Positions 23,691 to 33,778 of a stretch of DNA of 64,000 nucleotides are shown here, piece by piece. The notes under the pieces were generated by a model. It saw nothing but the letters and a program-made list of their open reading frames with translations, was not told the DNA's origin and did no database searches. Within the stretch, counting starts at the first letter, position 1. Each line of letters begins with the position of its first letter. This DNA comes from Theocolax elegans. Lineage: Eukaryota; Arthropoda; Insecta; Hymenoptera; Cerocephalidae. Made by a program: the position numbers and the translations under genes. Location of the stretch: the NCBI GenBank assembly GCA_026168455.1, contig CM047426.1:54416749-54480748 (forward strand), read 5' to 3'.

Positions 23691-25113
23691 TTTTGATGTG
23701 TGCTACTTCCTCATGCGAGGTCTTTGCTTTGGCCTCGCAGTCCACTGCTTTGTGGCCCTCTTGGCCGCACCGATAGCATTGCGCTGACCGGTCGACTGCG
23801 CTCTTGCACTCCCTCGCGATGTGTCCCGACTCGTGGCATCGGTAGCAGCGCGAGGATACCTCTCGCAGTCGAACTCTGCAATTGACCCATCCGATCCGGA
23901 GCTTCCCGTCTTGCAGCAGTTTTTTGGCAGCTACTGCCCGAAGCTGGATGGTCGCAGCTAGGGTGCCACTGTAGGACCCCCTGGTTTTAATATTATCCGG
24001 GGATACCACGTTTGGCCCGATCTTTGCTGCAATCGCTGCGGCCACCTCCGTTGTTGTCGTGGACTCGTCCATGTCCCTGATGGTGATAGACACTTTGTGA
24101 GTCAGCAGCTGGACCTCTGCTGACCCACTCAGGGTGGACGAGACCATTGTCCTTAGCTCCGCCGTTTCCGTTCCGGGTCGCCCCAGTTCGAGGAGGAGCT
24201 CCCCAGCCCTGATGCGCCTGATACGCGTGACCCGTTCTCCTAGGGTCTTCAATTCCGGTGCAGCCTTGACCTTCCGGAGAATGTCAGCGTAGGAAGAGCC
24301 CCCGCTAGATGTCTTGATCTTGATGGCATCTGGGCGTGGGGGTCTTACTCCGACCTTAGGCTCTGCCGTGCCTTTGACCGGTTTGCTGGCACGTTTCTGC
24401 TGTTCTTGCTGCTTCGGCTGGCTGCCTTTATCTTCTTCTTCTTTTTGCCCTTCTTCACTACCGTGGCCCAGTCAGGGACCTTTGTTAGTGGGCTGCTTTG
24501 ACCCCTTCTTCCTTTTCTCCGGGGGTTGCTGTGGTGGTGAGGGCCTTTGCCTTTCCACCGGCCTCCTTTGACGCTCTTCAGCGCGGAAGATGGGCGACGT
24601 TTGGCACGTACCATCCTTACGCGCATCCGCCATTTTAGTTTTTAGCGCTGTCGAACACACAGCACTGTTCACCCGCGCGTATTCATTGAGAGCTCTGCTG
24701 GTTGCTCTCGCCATACTCTTCAGCTCTTTGTGGATGTTGTTCTTATTAAGAACAAACTCCACCAGGGTATCTACCTTCTCACGCAGACGGAGAAAAGCTC
24801 TGTCAGCGTCACTCGACATCCCAGTCGAGGGCAGGTCACACGTAGCATTAGATGCTACAGAGGCCGAGTGACCATCCTCCGCAGCACTTACCATTTTAAC
24901 GGTGTGAGTTTGGTCCCCCCCAAAATCCTTGGGACCAGCACTGACCACCGGGGCTTGCACCCGATCGGAATCAGTGGCGGGATTTGACAGGATTGCCAAG
25001 CCCGCTTGGGGTAGTGTTGTTTTCAGCTCACTATCCATACTTGGTTTAATTTCGGGGTGCCTTCCCCTATCTGGTTTTTGTTCGCCCCGAATATTTGATT
25101 TTTTCGGTACCAT
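23683..25113 (-). pseudogene. R1-clade ORF1: Gag-like nucleic-acid-binding protein, copy 1
   Basis: The start ATG is at 25113. The N-terminal half is acidic/serine-rich, then basic. A WATVV motif followed by a lysine run near 24450 and SYADILRKVKA near 24290 are typical of R1-clade ORF1. At the C-terminus are zinc knuckles CYRCHESGHIAREC and CYRCGQEGHKAVDC. The frame is broken twice (near 24490 and between about 24345 and 24370), with the middle third in another frame and the ends in the same frame, so the two indels compensate. Confidence 0.85.
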
Positions 25114-25189
25114 CCATATCTGGAAAGCATTCCCCTATCCACCACCTGGGGAGGCGCCACGATGCGGGACCAGCAAACCCGGCACGGGT

Positions 25190-25209
25190 GTGTGTGTGTG
25201 TGTGTGTGT
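25190..25209. repeat. (TG)n microsatellite at the 5' end of the LINE
   Basis: About ten TG units; on the LINE-sense strand this is (AC)n directly preceding the LINE. Copy 2 has the same arrangement at 61823-61894. Confidence 0.9.
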
Positions 25210-25942
25210 ATTTATATTAGCTTTTCTGTTGAAATAACCTATTTCGTATAGTCAATTTGGACTTCAGTTCAAAGGTATAAAATGTTTATACTTTTATACA
25301 GCTTATATTATCTAAATTAACAAATAATTCAATTGAGGTTTTACGTAGATGACTCAATAATCTACTAAAAAGTAGAGAGATATAGTTTATATATGCTTTT
25401 TTTGTGAATGTCGAGTGTGCCATGCAAAAATGAAAATTTGGAAGACTAGGGGTCCGAGATTTTGAAAAGTTTAAGATAGAATTGCTTGTAAAGAAAAAGA
25501 GGCACAGCTAAGCACACAAAAGGATAAGAATCCTTTATGCAAATCGAAAAAAGCAATATTAGTCACAATAGCTATAAACAAAACTTATCTTTGCATAATA
25601 TCAAAATTCTAAAATTTCCTAAATTTACAAAAACTGACTTCCTCAAGAGTTGCGATTTTTATTTTTCTGTATCATAAAGGCACACTATTCTAACTCTTTT
25701 AGTTTAATACGGTAGATTGTGTAGGTTGTCAAAAAAAATTTCTGTAACATTTGGTGAAGAATTATAATTTCTACTACTTCCATAGTCAAATTTGCAAAAA
25801 TGCAACTTTATGAAGCCTCTAACAAAAAGCTATTGAAAACAACTTTAAAAAAATGATAAGGACCCTTCATCGAATTACTTTTTTTTACCAGAAACCGCTG
25901 TTATCATGTTGCTAAGTCTGCTTATTTACTACTATATTATGC
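25210..25942. other. AT-rich spacer, no gene seen
   Basis: No reading frame with coding character and no recognised repeat. It lies between the LINE microsatellite and the right inverted-repeat arm. Confidence 0.6.
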
Positions 25943-25950
25943 GCTTCCCC

Positions 25951-25983
25951 AAAATTAAAGGTTCTGTGGATTTGCTCATATAT
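25951..25983. repeat. Right arm of the 32-bp inverted repeat
   Basis: Reverse complement of 21662-21693 with two mismatches, followed outward by TA-rich repeat like the left arm. Confidence 0.7.
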
Positions 25984-26059
25984 AACATGTATATATGACA
26001 TATATATATAACATATATAACATATATATATATAACATATATATATAACATATATAACA

Positions 26060-26086
26060 TATATCTCTCTATAATATATAAATATT

Positions 26087-26130
<44 letters not shown>

Positions 26131-26165
26131 TCTAAGAATTCAGAATTCAACATATATATATATGT
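26060..26165. repeat. (CCG)n tract within a conserved module
   Basis: About 13 CCG units (26089-26128) are flanked on one side by TATAATATATAAATATTTCG and on the other by GTGTCTAAGAATTCAG. The same module occurs in inverted orientation at about 28100-28175 and 29030-29095, where the triplet tract is shorter and interrupted (CGG, CTG, CGA). The tract therefore travels inside a repeat family. Confidence 0.8.
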
Positions 26166-26476
26166 TTTATATATATATGTCATATATATGTTATATATAT
26201 ATATGTTATATATATATGTTATATATATATGTTATATATATATGTCATATATATATGTTATATATATATGTCATGTATATGATATATATATATGTCATAT
26301 ATATATGTGTGTGTGTGCATGTTTGTATGTGTGTGTGTGTGTATTTGTGTGTGTGCGTGCGTGTGTGTGCTTGTGTGTGCGTGTGCGTGCGTGCGTGTGT
26401 GTGTGTGTACGTGTGTGTTTGTGTGTGAGTGTGTGTATGTGTGTGTGTGTGTGTGTGTGAGTGTGTGTGTGTGTGA
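26166..26476. repeat. TA-rich and (TG)n microsatellite block
   Basis: Alternating ATATATATG-type repeats up to about 26305 grade into imperfect (TG)n to 26476. The repeat-encoded frames through this block (Tyr/Ile/Cys/Val or Thr/His strings) are not genes. Confidence 0.9.
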
Positions 26477-28061
26477 TCATACACTTTTCCAAATATCCAT
26501 ATGTGATATATACAATGGGTTAAAAATTAAATACATTAATTATTGCATTTTTAAGATAATTCATAACTTTTTACAGAACTGAAGGCCATAAAAATGCTAC
26601 AGACTATTTGAAAGGTATTGCTCCAAGCTTTCTTTCAAACTTTTGGATAAAAAATCAATTGTAGCGCACTTACACTTTTTTTAAGTTGAATATTGGGATG
26701 TATTTTATATAAAATTTACATTGAAATTAGAAATTCTAACCCAGAAGTGTGTGTGTGTATGTGTGTGCGTGTGTGTGTGTACGTGTTATTTGTTTTTTCA
26801 AGAATAGATAATATATGTATTTTTTCCGTGCGCAAAAAAAAGTGAATATAACTTGAAAGAATGTGTATTAGTTTACTTATTCCTGATAAAACTCATAAAA
26901 TAAAAACGGACCTAAAATTTAATGTAATGTTTTTAAAAATATGCACAATTTTACGAAGATAAAATAAATATTAATCAAGTATAACATACACTTTTCCAAA
27001 TATCTATATGTGAAATATACAATAAATTAAAAATTAATACATTAATTATTGCATTTTTAAGATAATTCTATTATAAACAGTATAGGCAAAAGAAAATTCA
27101 AATTTTAACAGTGGCAATATAAAATACGAATTACATTTGAATAGATTTTCAAAAACTATTAATTTAGGAGCATTTAATTTAAATATTTTTTAAATTAATA
27201 TTTCAAAATTGTATGGATATATAAGTGTGTAGATAATTTATATTTATATAACACAATATTTTAAATAAACAAGTATGTATTTATTAGAAATAGAAGGATA
27301 TTTAAGAAATGAATTTGTTTATAATAATCAAAATAAATATTTGGGCTCTGCATAGTAAAAATAAATTGGATATAATTATGGATTAAAACGCAAATTTTGA
27401 AATAGAGTGCAAATTACGAATCACGGGAGAAATGGAAGAAACAGGTTTTTATTTATATAGCGCTAAAATTTTATAAATAATTCTTTAAAAATAATACAAA
27501 AATTAATTTAATGAAGAAGAAAGTTTTATTACTATTAAAGTACAAAATATTAATGACATAGAACTTTTGGCGATGATCGTTCGTCATTAAATAAATTAAT
27601 TTTAGAAGGTGAATTTCTATTTATAACGGTTTAAAATAATCCAAAATGTTAATAAGTTGTTAACTAAAATACTACAATTTAGTAGGTATATGTACTTTAC
27701 TATTTTTGGTAAGTTAATTTTTCATTATCATTTATAATTATTAAAATATAAATTTAAGCTTTATAAGAATTCATATAGTTTAATATTTACAGTTAACATT
27801 TAATATGTCTATTTTTTTATTATTTTTATTCTGATTTCATTACACTAAATTTTGGTAAACTTTTATTTATAAATTATAATAACTATAGCAATACCTCCAA
27901 GGTGTTGTATGAATCTGTTTAATTTTTAAGGTGTCCATGGTAGTGAAAAAATAATACAATTTAAAACATTATTTTAAATAAATTAATTACGAAAAACCTT
28001 TTTCGAAATTAAAAATAGGGGGTTGGCGCGCGAAGCGCGCAGGGGGGCGAAGCCCCCCTAG
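26477..28061 (+). mobile_element. Helitron/Helentron-like non-autonomous element, copy I
   Basis: Much of this AT-rich stretch recurs in inverted orientation at 57496-60490. The block with ACTTTTCCAAATAT (26990) corresponds to 60230-60260, and the block near 27040-28000 to 57540-60180. It ends at 28061 in two GC hairpins and CTAG followed by T, as Helitron-type 3' ends do. It encodes no replicase/helicase. The 5' end is not resolved. A related end piece is also seen at 26480-26560. Confidence 0.55.
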
Positions 28062-28095
<34 letters not shown>

Positions 28096-28816
28096 ATATA
28101 TATATGTTGAATTCTGAATTCTTAGACAAGGCGGCGGCGGCTGCGGCGACGGCGAAATATTTATATATTATAGAGATATATATATTTAAATGGCTTACAA
28201 GAGTGTGACAGCATACATTTATGTCTTTAAAAGTATTTTTAATGAAAAGTTCGGAAAATTTTACAAAAAAAGTCGTACTTATGTTTTTAGTGAAAAATGC
28301 ATCCCCTGGGAGCTAAAAATTCATGAAAATGGGCATATAATGCAAAAAAGTGCTAAAATGTCAACTTTGACTCTCTGTAACTTAAAATAATGGCCCAGAA
28401 AAAATCTGGAAAAATTCAGGAGAACTACTGGATACCTCTAAAACATATTCCCACAGTTATAGCAGTATTTATTTTTTTCATCTTTGATGTCACAGAGAAC
28501 CACCCATATATATATATATATATATATATATGGAACATTCCACATGAAATGTATTAATCAAAATTTTAAAATGCATCAAATTTTGGGTACACAGTGGGAA
28601 TGTTTTTCAGAAAACAGAACAAATTTTTAGATACTGGAATCAATTTATTCAAAAGTTATTCTAACCTCAAAACTGAATTTTTTCAAACTTTTTCAACACC
28701 AGCTGTGTTTACCACTATTTAACGTAAAATCTATCAACTTTTAATATATTATATCATATATAACATTCATTGCTCATTATGTCTAGAATTTATTCTTTTG
28801 GGTTAGTATTTCTAAT
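27831..28816. repeat. 986-bp tandem duplication, first copy
   Basis: It begins CTGATTTCATTACAC, includes the twin-hairpin terminus, the GAATTC/CGG module, a short TA tract at 28507-28531 and the AT-rich stretch ending GGGTTAGTATTTCTAATCT. It repeats immediately at 28817. Confidence 0.85.
28025..28061 (+). other. Twin terminal hairpins plus CTAG (putative Helitron-type 3' terminus)
   Basis: Hairpin 1 is GCGCGC-GAA-GCGCGC (28026-28040). Hairpin 2 is GGGGGGC-GAA-GCCCCCC (28042-28058). The last C forms CTAG at 28058-28061, followed by TATATA. The exact counterpart in reverse orientation starts at 57496. Both stems are perfect and share the loop GAA. Confidence 0.65.
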
Positions 28817-29735
28817 CTGATTTCATTACACTAAATTTTGGTAAACTTTTATTTATAAATTATAATAACTATAGCAATACCTCCAAGGTGTTGTATGAAT
28901 CTGTTTAATTTTTAAGGTGTCCATGGTAGTGAAAAAATAATACAATTTAAAACATTATTTTAAATAAATGCCGAAGCCCCCCTAGGATCTATATATTATA
29001 GTAATATATATAAAACATATATATCTATGTGAATTCTGATTCTTAGACAGGCGGCGGCGGCTGCGGCGACGGCGAAATATTTATATATTATAGAGAATAT
29101 ATATTTAAATGGCTTACAAGAGTGTGACAGCATACATTTATGTCTTTAAAAGTATTTTAATGAAAGTTCGGAAAATTTTACAAAAAAAGTCGTACTTATG
29201 TTTTAGTGAAAAATGCATCCCCGGGAGCTAAAAATTCATGAAAATGGGCATATAATGCAAAAAAAAGTGCTAAAATGTCAACTTTGACTCTCTGTAACTT
29301 AAAATAATGGCCCAGAAAAATCTGGAAAAATTCAGGAGAACTACTGGATACCTCTAACAACATATTCCCACAGTTATAGCAGTATTTATTTTTTTCATCT
29401 TTGATGTCACAGAGAACCACCCATATATATATATATATATATATATATGGAACATTCCACATGAAATGTATTAATCAAAATTTTAAAATGCATCAAATTT
29501 TGGGTACACAGTGGGAATGTTTTTCAGAAAACAGAACAAATTTTTAGATACTGGAATCAATTTATTCAAAAGTTATTCTAACCTCAAAACTGAATTTTTT
29601 CAAACTTTTTCAACACCAGCTGTGTTTACCACTATTTAACGTAAAATCTATCAACTTTTAATATATTATATCATATATAACATTCATTGCTCATTATGTC
29701 TAGAATTTATTCTTTTGGGTTAGTATTTCTAATCT
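28817..29735. repeat. 986-bp tandem duplication, second copy (919 bp, eroded)
   Basis: Same content as 27831-28816, but about 60-70 bases around the first hairpin are lost, leaving GCCGAAGCCCCCCTAGG. Several single bases are also missing (for example in the GAATTCTGATTC module). The terminal hairpin is destroyed here. Confidence 0.85.
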
Positions 29736-29876
29736 TAAGGTCAATATCACATAAACTACATGTCAATATTAAACTTGGAAAAAGTGTAAGTACGCTACAA
29801 TTGAGTTTTATTTCCGAAAGTTTAAAGCAATACCTTTTAAATGGTATGTAACTATGGCCTTTAATTGTGTAACAAG

Positions 29877-30133
29877 TGTTGTAAAATAAAATGACAAATG
29901 CGCGCGATTTATGCGCTTACTGCGCATCAAGATTTGGCGGCGCGACCTAAGAGCGGCGTCTTATATACGACAACGATTCGTGTGTATTGCGGCGCGGCGT
30001 TGCTGTGAAATCTGTTGTTCAGTTGATCGTACGAATCGGTACTGGCCGGACGTGCTTTATATATATTTAACAATACCTTTATATTAAATAATAAATACCT
30101 TTTGTATATTAGAAAGCCGTCATTCATTTAACA
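29877..30133 (+). repeat. Copia-type 5' LTR (257 bp)
   Basis: It starts TGTTGTAAAATAAAATG and ends CATTTAACA, immediately before a Copia primer site. The length is close to that of insect Copia LTRs. TATA-like stretches occur near 29963 and 30057. No 3' LTR is found in the window. Confidence 0.72.
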
Positions 30134-30147
30134 GGTTATGGGCCCAG
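30134..30147 (+). promoter_or_regulatory. Copia primer-binding site (internal initiator tRNA-Met fragment)
   Basis: GGTTATGGGCCCAG follows the LTR directly. It is the known Copia-type primer site, complementary to an internal stretch of initiator tRNA-Met instead of its 3' end. Confidence 0.85.
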
Positions 30148-30225
30148 GCAGCTAGTCACTCAGTATTAAATTTTAGTTTAAAGTGTTTCAGTCAGTCTTA
30201 GTACGAAAGTGCGAAAAGAAACAAA

Positions 30226-30401
30226 ATGAAGAGTGATTTAGTAAAAATTACAAAGTTGAGAAATATCGAAAACTGGGGTATCTGGAAAATTCTAGTACGC
30301 GTAATGTTAATATCTCACGAAGTTTTTGATGTAGTTAACGGACAAGAAAGTAAACCGTCGATTCCTGCCAAAGATGCGACGCAATCAATGAAGTATATAT
30401 A
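30226..30401 (+). pseudogene. gag: Copia Gag N-terminus, truncated by a DNA-element insertion
   Basis: It starts at ATG 30226 after the leader. The pattern of leucine, then ENWGIWK and a following VVNG block matches the conserved start of Copia Gag (L-x-G-x-E-N-Y-x-x-W). After about 58 codons it runs into a TA-rich junction and the 832-bp inverted-repeat element. I see no clear Gag continuation beyond 31236, so most of the Copia element is missing. Confidence 0.72.
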
Positions 30402-30403
30402 TA

Positions 30404-31235
30404 CAGGATGTATCAAAGTTTCGGGAAGGCATAATAACTCGGCAAATATGCATTTTCAAAGAAAATGTTTCAGACAAAAGTTCTATGATTTTTCCTTGAC
30501 TATCTGATCGTGACTTTGAACTTGACCTAGAACTCGACCTTCAAAGTTATTTGCAGGTCGAGTGGAGTTTTTAAAATTGAAACCCCATTTTTTTATGGCA
30601 GATATGAAAAGATGGTGAAATTTCCTATTTAACGAAATGCATAACATAGGAGGTCAAACGTAATCCAAAGGTCATTTGAAGGTCAAATGTCCTTACACTC
30701 CAATAATATGGACACTCTGGTTGATTACTGCTGATATTGAGTTTAACCCATGAAGGACATTCTAAGATGAAGAGTAACCTTAGCAGAAGATTACCTACAG
30801 GTGATTTGATGTCGACGAAAATTTGTCTGAGCAAGGACCCCTCACTACCCAGTCACTCAAGGCAAGACCAAATAAGACTAGCATGTGACCGGTTTAAAGA
30901 GATGCGCAGATCATGTGCAAGAGGGTTAAGTATGCATATTTGAATCCGCATGAACATGAAAGTTGAAACGATTTGCCCATGATTAATGTTTTCTGGGTCG
31001 CTGAACCAGAATCTGGGCTCGGTTTGCTCCGCCCTGCATCTTGTGACCAAGCATTCAACCTTCAAATGATAAATCGGCTCGACCTTCAAATGACCTTAAA
31101 GGTCAACTTCAAGGTCAAATTCATGGTCACCATCAGATAGACATGGACGAATCATATAACTTGTCTGAAACATTTTTTTCAAAAATGCATATTAGTAGAG
31201 TTATTAAGCCGTCCCGGAACGATTTACACACCCTG
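30404..31235. mobile_element. 832-bp MITE-like DNA element with about 85-bp terminal inverted repeats
   Basis: The left end CAGGATGTATCAAAG and the right end (reverse complement CAGGGTGTGTAAATC) begin imperfect inverted repeats of about 85 bp. The repeats include the shared blocks AATATGCATTTT and AATGTTTCAGACAA. TA flanks both ends (30402-30403, 31236-31237), consistent with a TA target duplication. No transposase frame is present, so it is non-autonomous. A Tc1/mariner-like origin is a guess from the TA flanks. The interior is rich in AAGGTCA/TGACCTT steps. Confidence 0.75.
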
Positions 31236-31789
31236 TATATATATATGTATATGCAGTATATCGCAGATAAAGCGTCGGTAAATTTTGATACGATATTTTT
31301 CGGTTAAGTTTTGTATTTGAATAAAAAAAATATATGGGAATTAATGTAGAATTTTAGCTCTATTTATGACCCTTATGCCTTTTATTAGGAAGTGTACCAT
31401 CAAAAAGTAATAACTAATCGAATTTCTTAAAAATGCAAAAAATGTAGGATATTTTTTTTAATGTTATATCGTAAAACCGTATTTAATTTACCTTAGAGCA
31501 ATATTAATAGTAATCGTAGAATGTGTTATTTATTTTTAATTATTAAAATTCAAATTTTTCAAATAATTTTGGTTAGCTTAAAAGGTTATTGTTTTTCGAT
31601 TAGGAATTTGGACTGCGGGAATGTAGAAGTGACAACGGTTCAGTGCCAGAAAAGGTAACAGTTAATTCGTAATTTTCGGAATTTTAAATTAGAGATTATT
31701 ACGTATAAAATGTTTTGCTTAATTTAAGAAAAATAAGATAGATGATTATTCAAAGGAGGATCAATACAATTTATTTTATAAACAATTTG
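31236..31789. other. AT-rich sequence, no gene seen
   Basis: No coding frame or clear repeat. It may include eroded Copia or Penelope sequence but I cannot show it. Confidence 0.5.
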
Positions 31790-31790
31790 T

Positions 31791-32077
31791 TGTGATAAAT
31801 GTTACATTGGCCAAACTAGTAGATATTTGAAAAAGAGAATTTATGAACATAAATATAGTTTGAGGAGTGTATCTGTACATCAGGTTTGGTAGAGCATTGT
31901 TTAGATTTTGTTCATTCATTTGATTTTAATAATGTAGAAATTTTAGAACAAAATATTATGAATAAATTTAAAAGAGAAAGTCTTGAGAATATTCATATAT
32001 TTAAGAATGATAACAATGTTAATTTAATGTTAGAGTTAAGTAAATTAAATAAGATTTATCATCCTATCTTAACTTAA
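31791..32077 (+). pseudogene. Penelope-like element: GIY-YIG endonuclease C-terminus, unit 1
   Basis: The frame starts with CDKCYIGQTSRYLKKR and EHKYSL, matching the Cys-containing GIY-YIG region of Penelope-like elements. After a one-base frameshift near 31880 it continues with VEHCLDFVHSFDF and a KFKRESLENI block, ending in LNKIYHPILT and a stop. This is the 3' terminal part of the single Penelope ORF; RT is absent. A hammerhead motif lies 98 bases downstream, in the usual 3' position for this class. Confidence 0.78.
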
Positions 32078-32174
32078 CTTAGTTTATTGGTGTAAATTTA
32101 TTTAGGTGTGGGTCCTTGGAGTGGGGAAACTTTTTTGAGGGTATAAATATCGTGTGGAATAGTTTTTCATTTTA

Positions 32175-32214
32175 GTCCCTGATGAGGAGCAGCAGTGAGC
32201 TCGAAACGTTGGAC
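32175..32214 (+). ncRNA. Hammerhead ribozyme motif (type I-like), unit 1
   Basis: The 40 bases fold as stem I GUCC/GGAC (32175-32178 with 32211-32214), core CUGAUGA (32179-32185), and stem II GAGC/GCUC with loop AGCAGUGA (32187-32202, one unpaired G before it). GAAA follows (32203-32206), then a minimal self-complementary stem III ACGU, with cleavage expected after GUU (32208-32210). Penelope-like elements are known to carry hammerheads with very short stem III in their terminal repeats. All invariant core bases I can check are present. Confidence 0.7.
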
Positions 32215-32496
32215 AGAATATTTGGGGTTAGTAGATTTTTGGTGCAGGGGGGCAGTCAAATTGCTTTATTAATAATTTGTTTTTATTTTCAGTTAGTGTT
32301 TTTATTTTTTATTTTTTATTTTTATTATTTTTATAGATTCTTCGGGGGTGATTATAAGTAGGGGCAATCTGACTGCCCATATAATTGATTGTAAGACCGA
32401 TAAAAATATTAATTAATTTATTTGATTATAAGTTAGAGTAACAATCTAATGCAACAATCAATACAATTTATTTTATAAACAACAAATTGTTATTTT

Positions 32497-33096
32497 TGTA
32501 ACGGTTTTGCTATTATTTAATAACAATAAAAAAAATATTATAATATAAAGTTAATAATAACAATTAACTACCGTTAAAATAATAGTCTCATTTACACAAT
32601 CGGCCGCTCAGTAATAATACGACTATAGTAAGCCGTATAGGCGGAGGCGGCGGTAAACTTTATTTTGCGAAACGCGAGAAAAGAGGGTAAACAACTAAAT
32701 AAACAACAATGCAGTATTTAATTAATAACAAAAATAAATGTATTCGGGAAAAAAAGTAATACAGGCGCGTCGCAGCGCGCGAAACGCAGGTCAATATACA
32801 CGCGAGATAAATAAAGAGAGAAAGAGAGAGAGAGAGACTACAAGACTGGCACTTACAGTGCGTGAGCCGCGATCGATGATTAAACAACCAGGTGAAGTCT
32901 GCGTAGTCCGCTACTCTTTAGCTTCCTGGGCTGCATCGTCGCCAAACCAACTAATACAGCTCTACTGGGTCACTAAAGCACAGCATCAGGATCACAAGCA
33001 CGGGGCGATCAAATATGGAAGAGAGAACAAATAACAAGGGTTCTCACGACGGTTTGAGATTAATCACACGACGTTGAATTATCTCTCGGCGGTTGG
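32497..33096 (-). repeat. Gypsy-B LTR, 600-bp fragment in duplicated unit 1
   Basis: It starts TGTAACGGTTTTG and follows the full LTR at 33779-34578 until it stops at GGCGGTTGGA. It is a by-product of the tandem duplication and not an independent insertion. Confidence 0.82.
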
Positions 33097-33360
33097 AAAC
33101 TAGTAGATATTTGAAAAGAGAATTTATGAACATAAATATAGTTTGAGGAGTGTATCTGTACATCAGGTTTGGTAGAGCATTGTTTAGATTTTGTTCATTC
33201 ATTTGATTTTAATAATGTAGAAATTTTAGAACAAAATATTATGAATAAATTTAAAAGAGAAAGTCTTGAGAATATTCATATATTTAAGAATGATAACAAT
33301 GTTAATTTAATGTTAGAGTTAAGTAAATTAAATAAGATTTATCATCCTATCTTAACTTAA
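33097..33360 (+). pseudogene. Penelope-like element: GIY-YIG endonuclease C-terminus, unit 2
   Basis: A second copy of the fragment at 31813-32077, starting within the GQTSRYL region and ending at the same stop. Another base is missing in the A-run after TATTTG (GAAAAGAG here, GAAAAAGAG in unit 1). Confidence 0.78.
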
Positions 33361-33457
33361 CTTAGTTTATTGGTGTAAATTTATTTAGGTGTGGGTCCTT
33401 GGAGTGGGGAAACTTTTTTGAGGGTATAAATATCGTGTGGAATAGTTTTTCATTTTA

Positions 33458-33497
33458 GTCCCTGATGAGGAGCAGCAGTGAGCTCGAAACGTTGGAC
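33458..33497 (+). ncRNA. Hammerhead ribozyme motif (type I-like), unit 2
   Basis: Base-for-base the same 40-nt motif as at 32175-32214, 1283 bases further on. Two motifs on one transcript could pair through their short stem III, the dimeric mode described for this class. Confidence 0.7.
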
Positions 33498-33778
33498 AGA
33501 ATATTTGGGGTTAGTAGATTTTTGGTGCAGGGGGGCAGTCAAATTGCTTTATTAATAATTGTTTTTATTTTCAGTTAGTGTTTTTATTTTTTATTTTTTA
33601 TTTTTATTATTTTTATAGATTCTTCGGGGGTGATTATAAGTAGGGGCAATCTGACTGCCCATATAATTGATTGTAAGACCGATAAAAATATTAATTAATT
33701 TATTTGATTATAAGTTAGAGTAACAATCTAATGCAACAATCAATACAATTTATTTTATAAACAACAAATTGTTATTTT

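Larger units (their letters stand above)
21728..25189 (-). mobile_element. R1-clade non-LTR retrotransposon, copy 1 (3'-truncated)
   Basis: Two overlapping ORFs are read on the minus strand: ORF1 with zinc knuckles and ORF2 with an apurinic endonuclease and RT. The sequence matches copy 2 at 61895-64000 closely. The 3' end stops just after the RT FADDVAL block and is followed by GTGCCTCCC and a run of 14 A on the minus strand (21705-21718). The 5' end abuts an (AC)n tract. R1-clade relatives include families that insert into AC-type microsatellites (Waldo and Mino groups). No 28S rDNA flank is present, so this is not R1 at its classical site. Confidence 0.85.

Noticed and set aside
21728..25189. 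R1 element at a 28S rDNA site
   Set aside because: No rDNA sequence flanks either copy; the 5' flanks are AC microsatellites.
26128..26582. Long frames of Tyr-Ile-Cys-Val or Thr-His repeats
   Set aside because: Translation of TA and TG microsatellites.
27831..29735. Regularly spaced repeats considered as a CRISPR array
   Set aside because: It is a two-copy tandem duplication of nearly 1 kb in eukaryotic repeat DNA, with no short repeat-spacer pattern.
30853..31089. 78-codon minus-strand frame in the MITE
   Set aside because: Too short and lacking any transposase motif (no DDE/D or helix-turn-helix).
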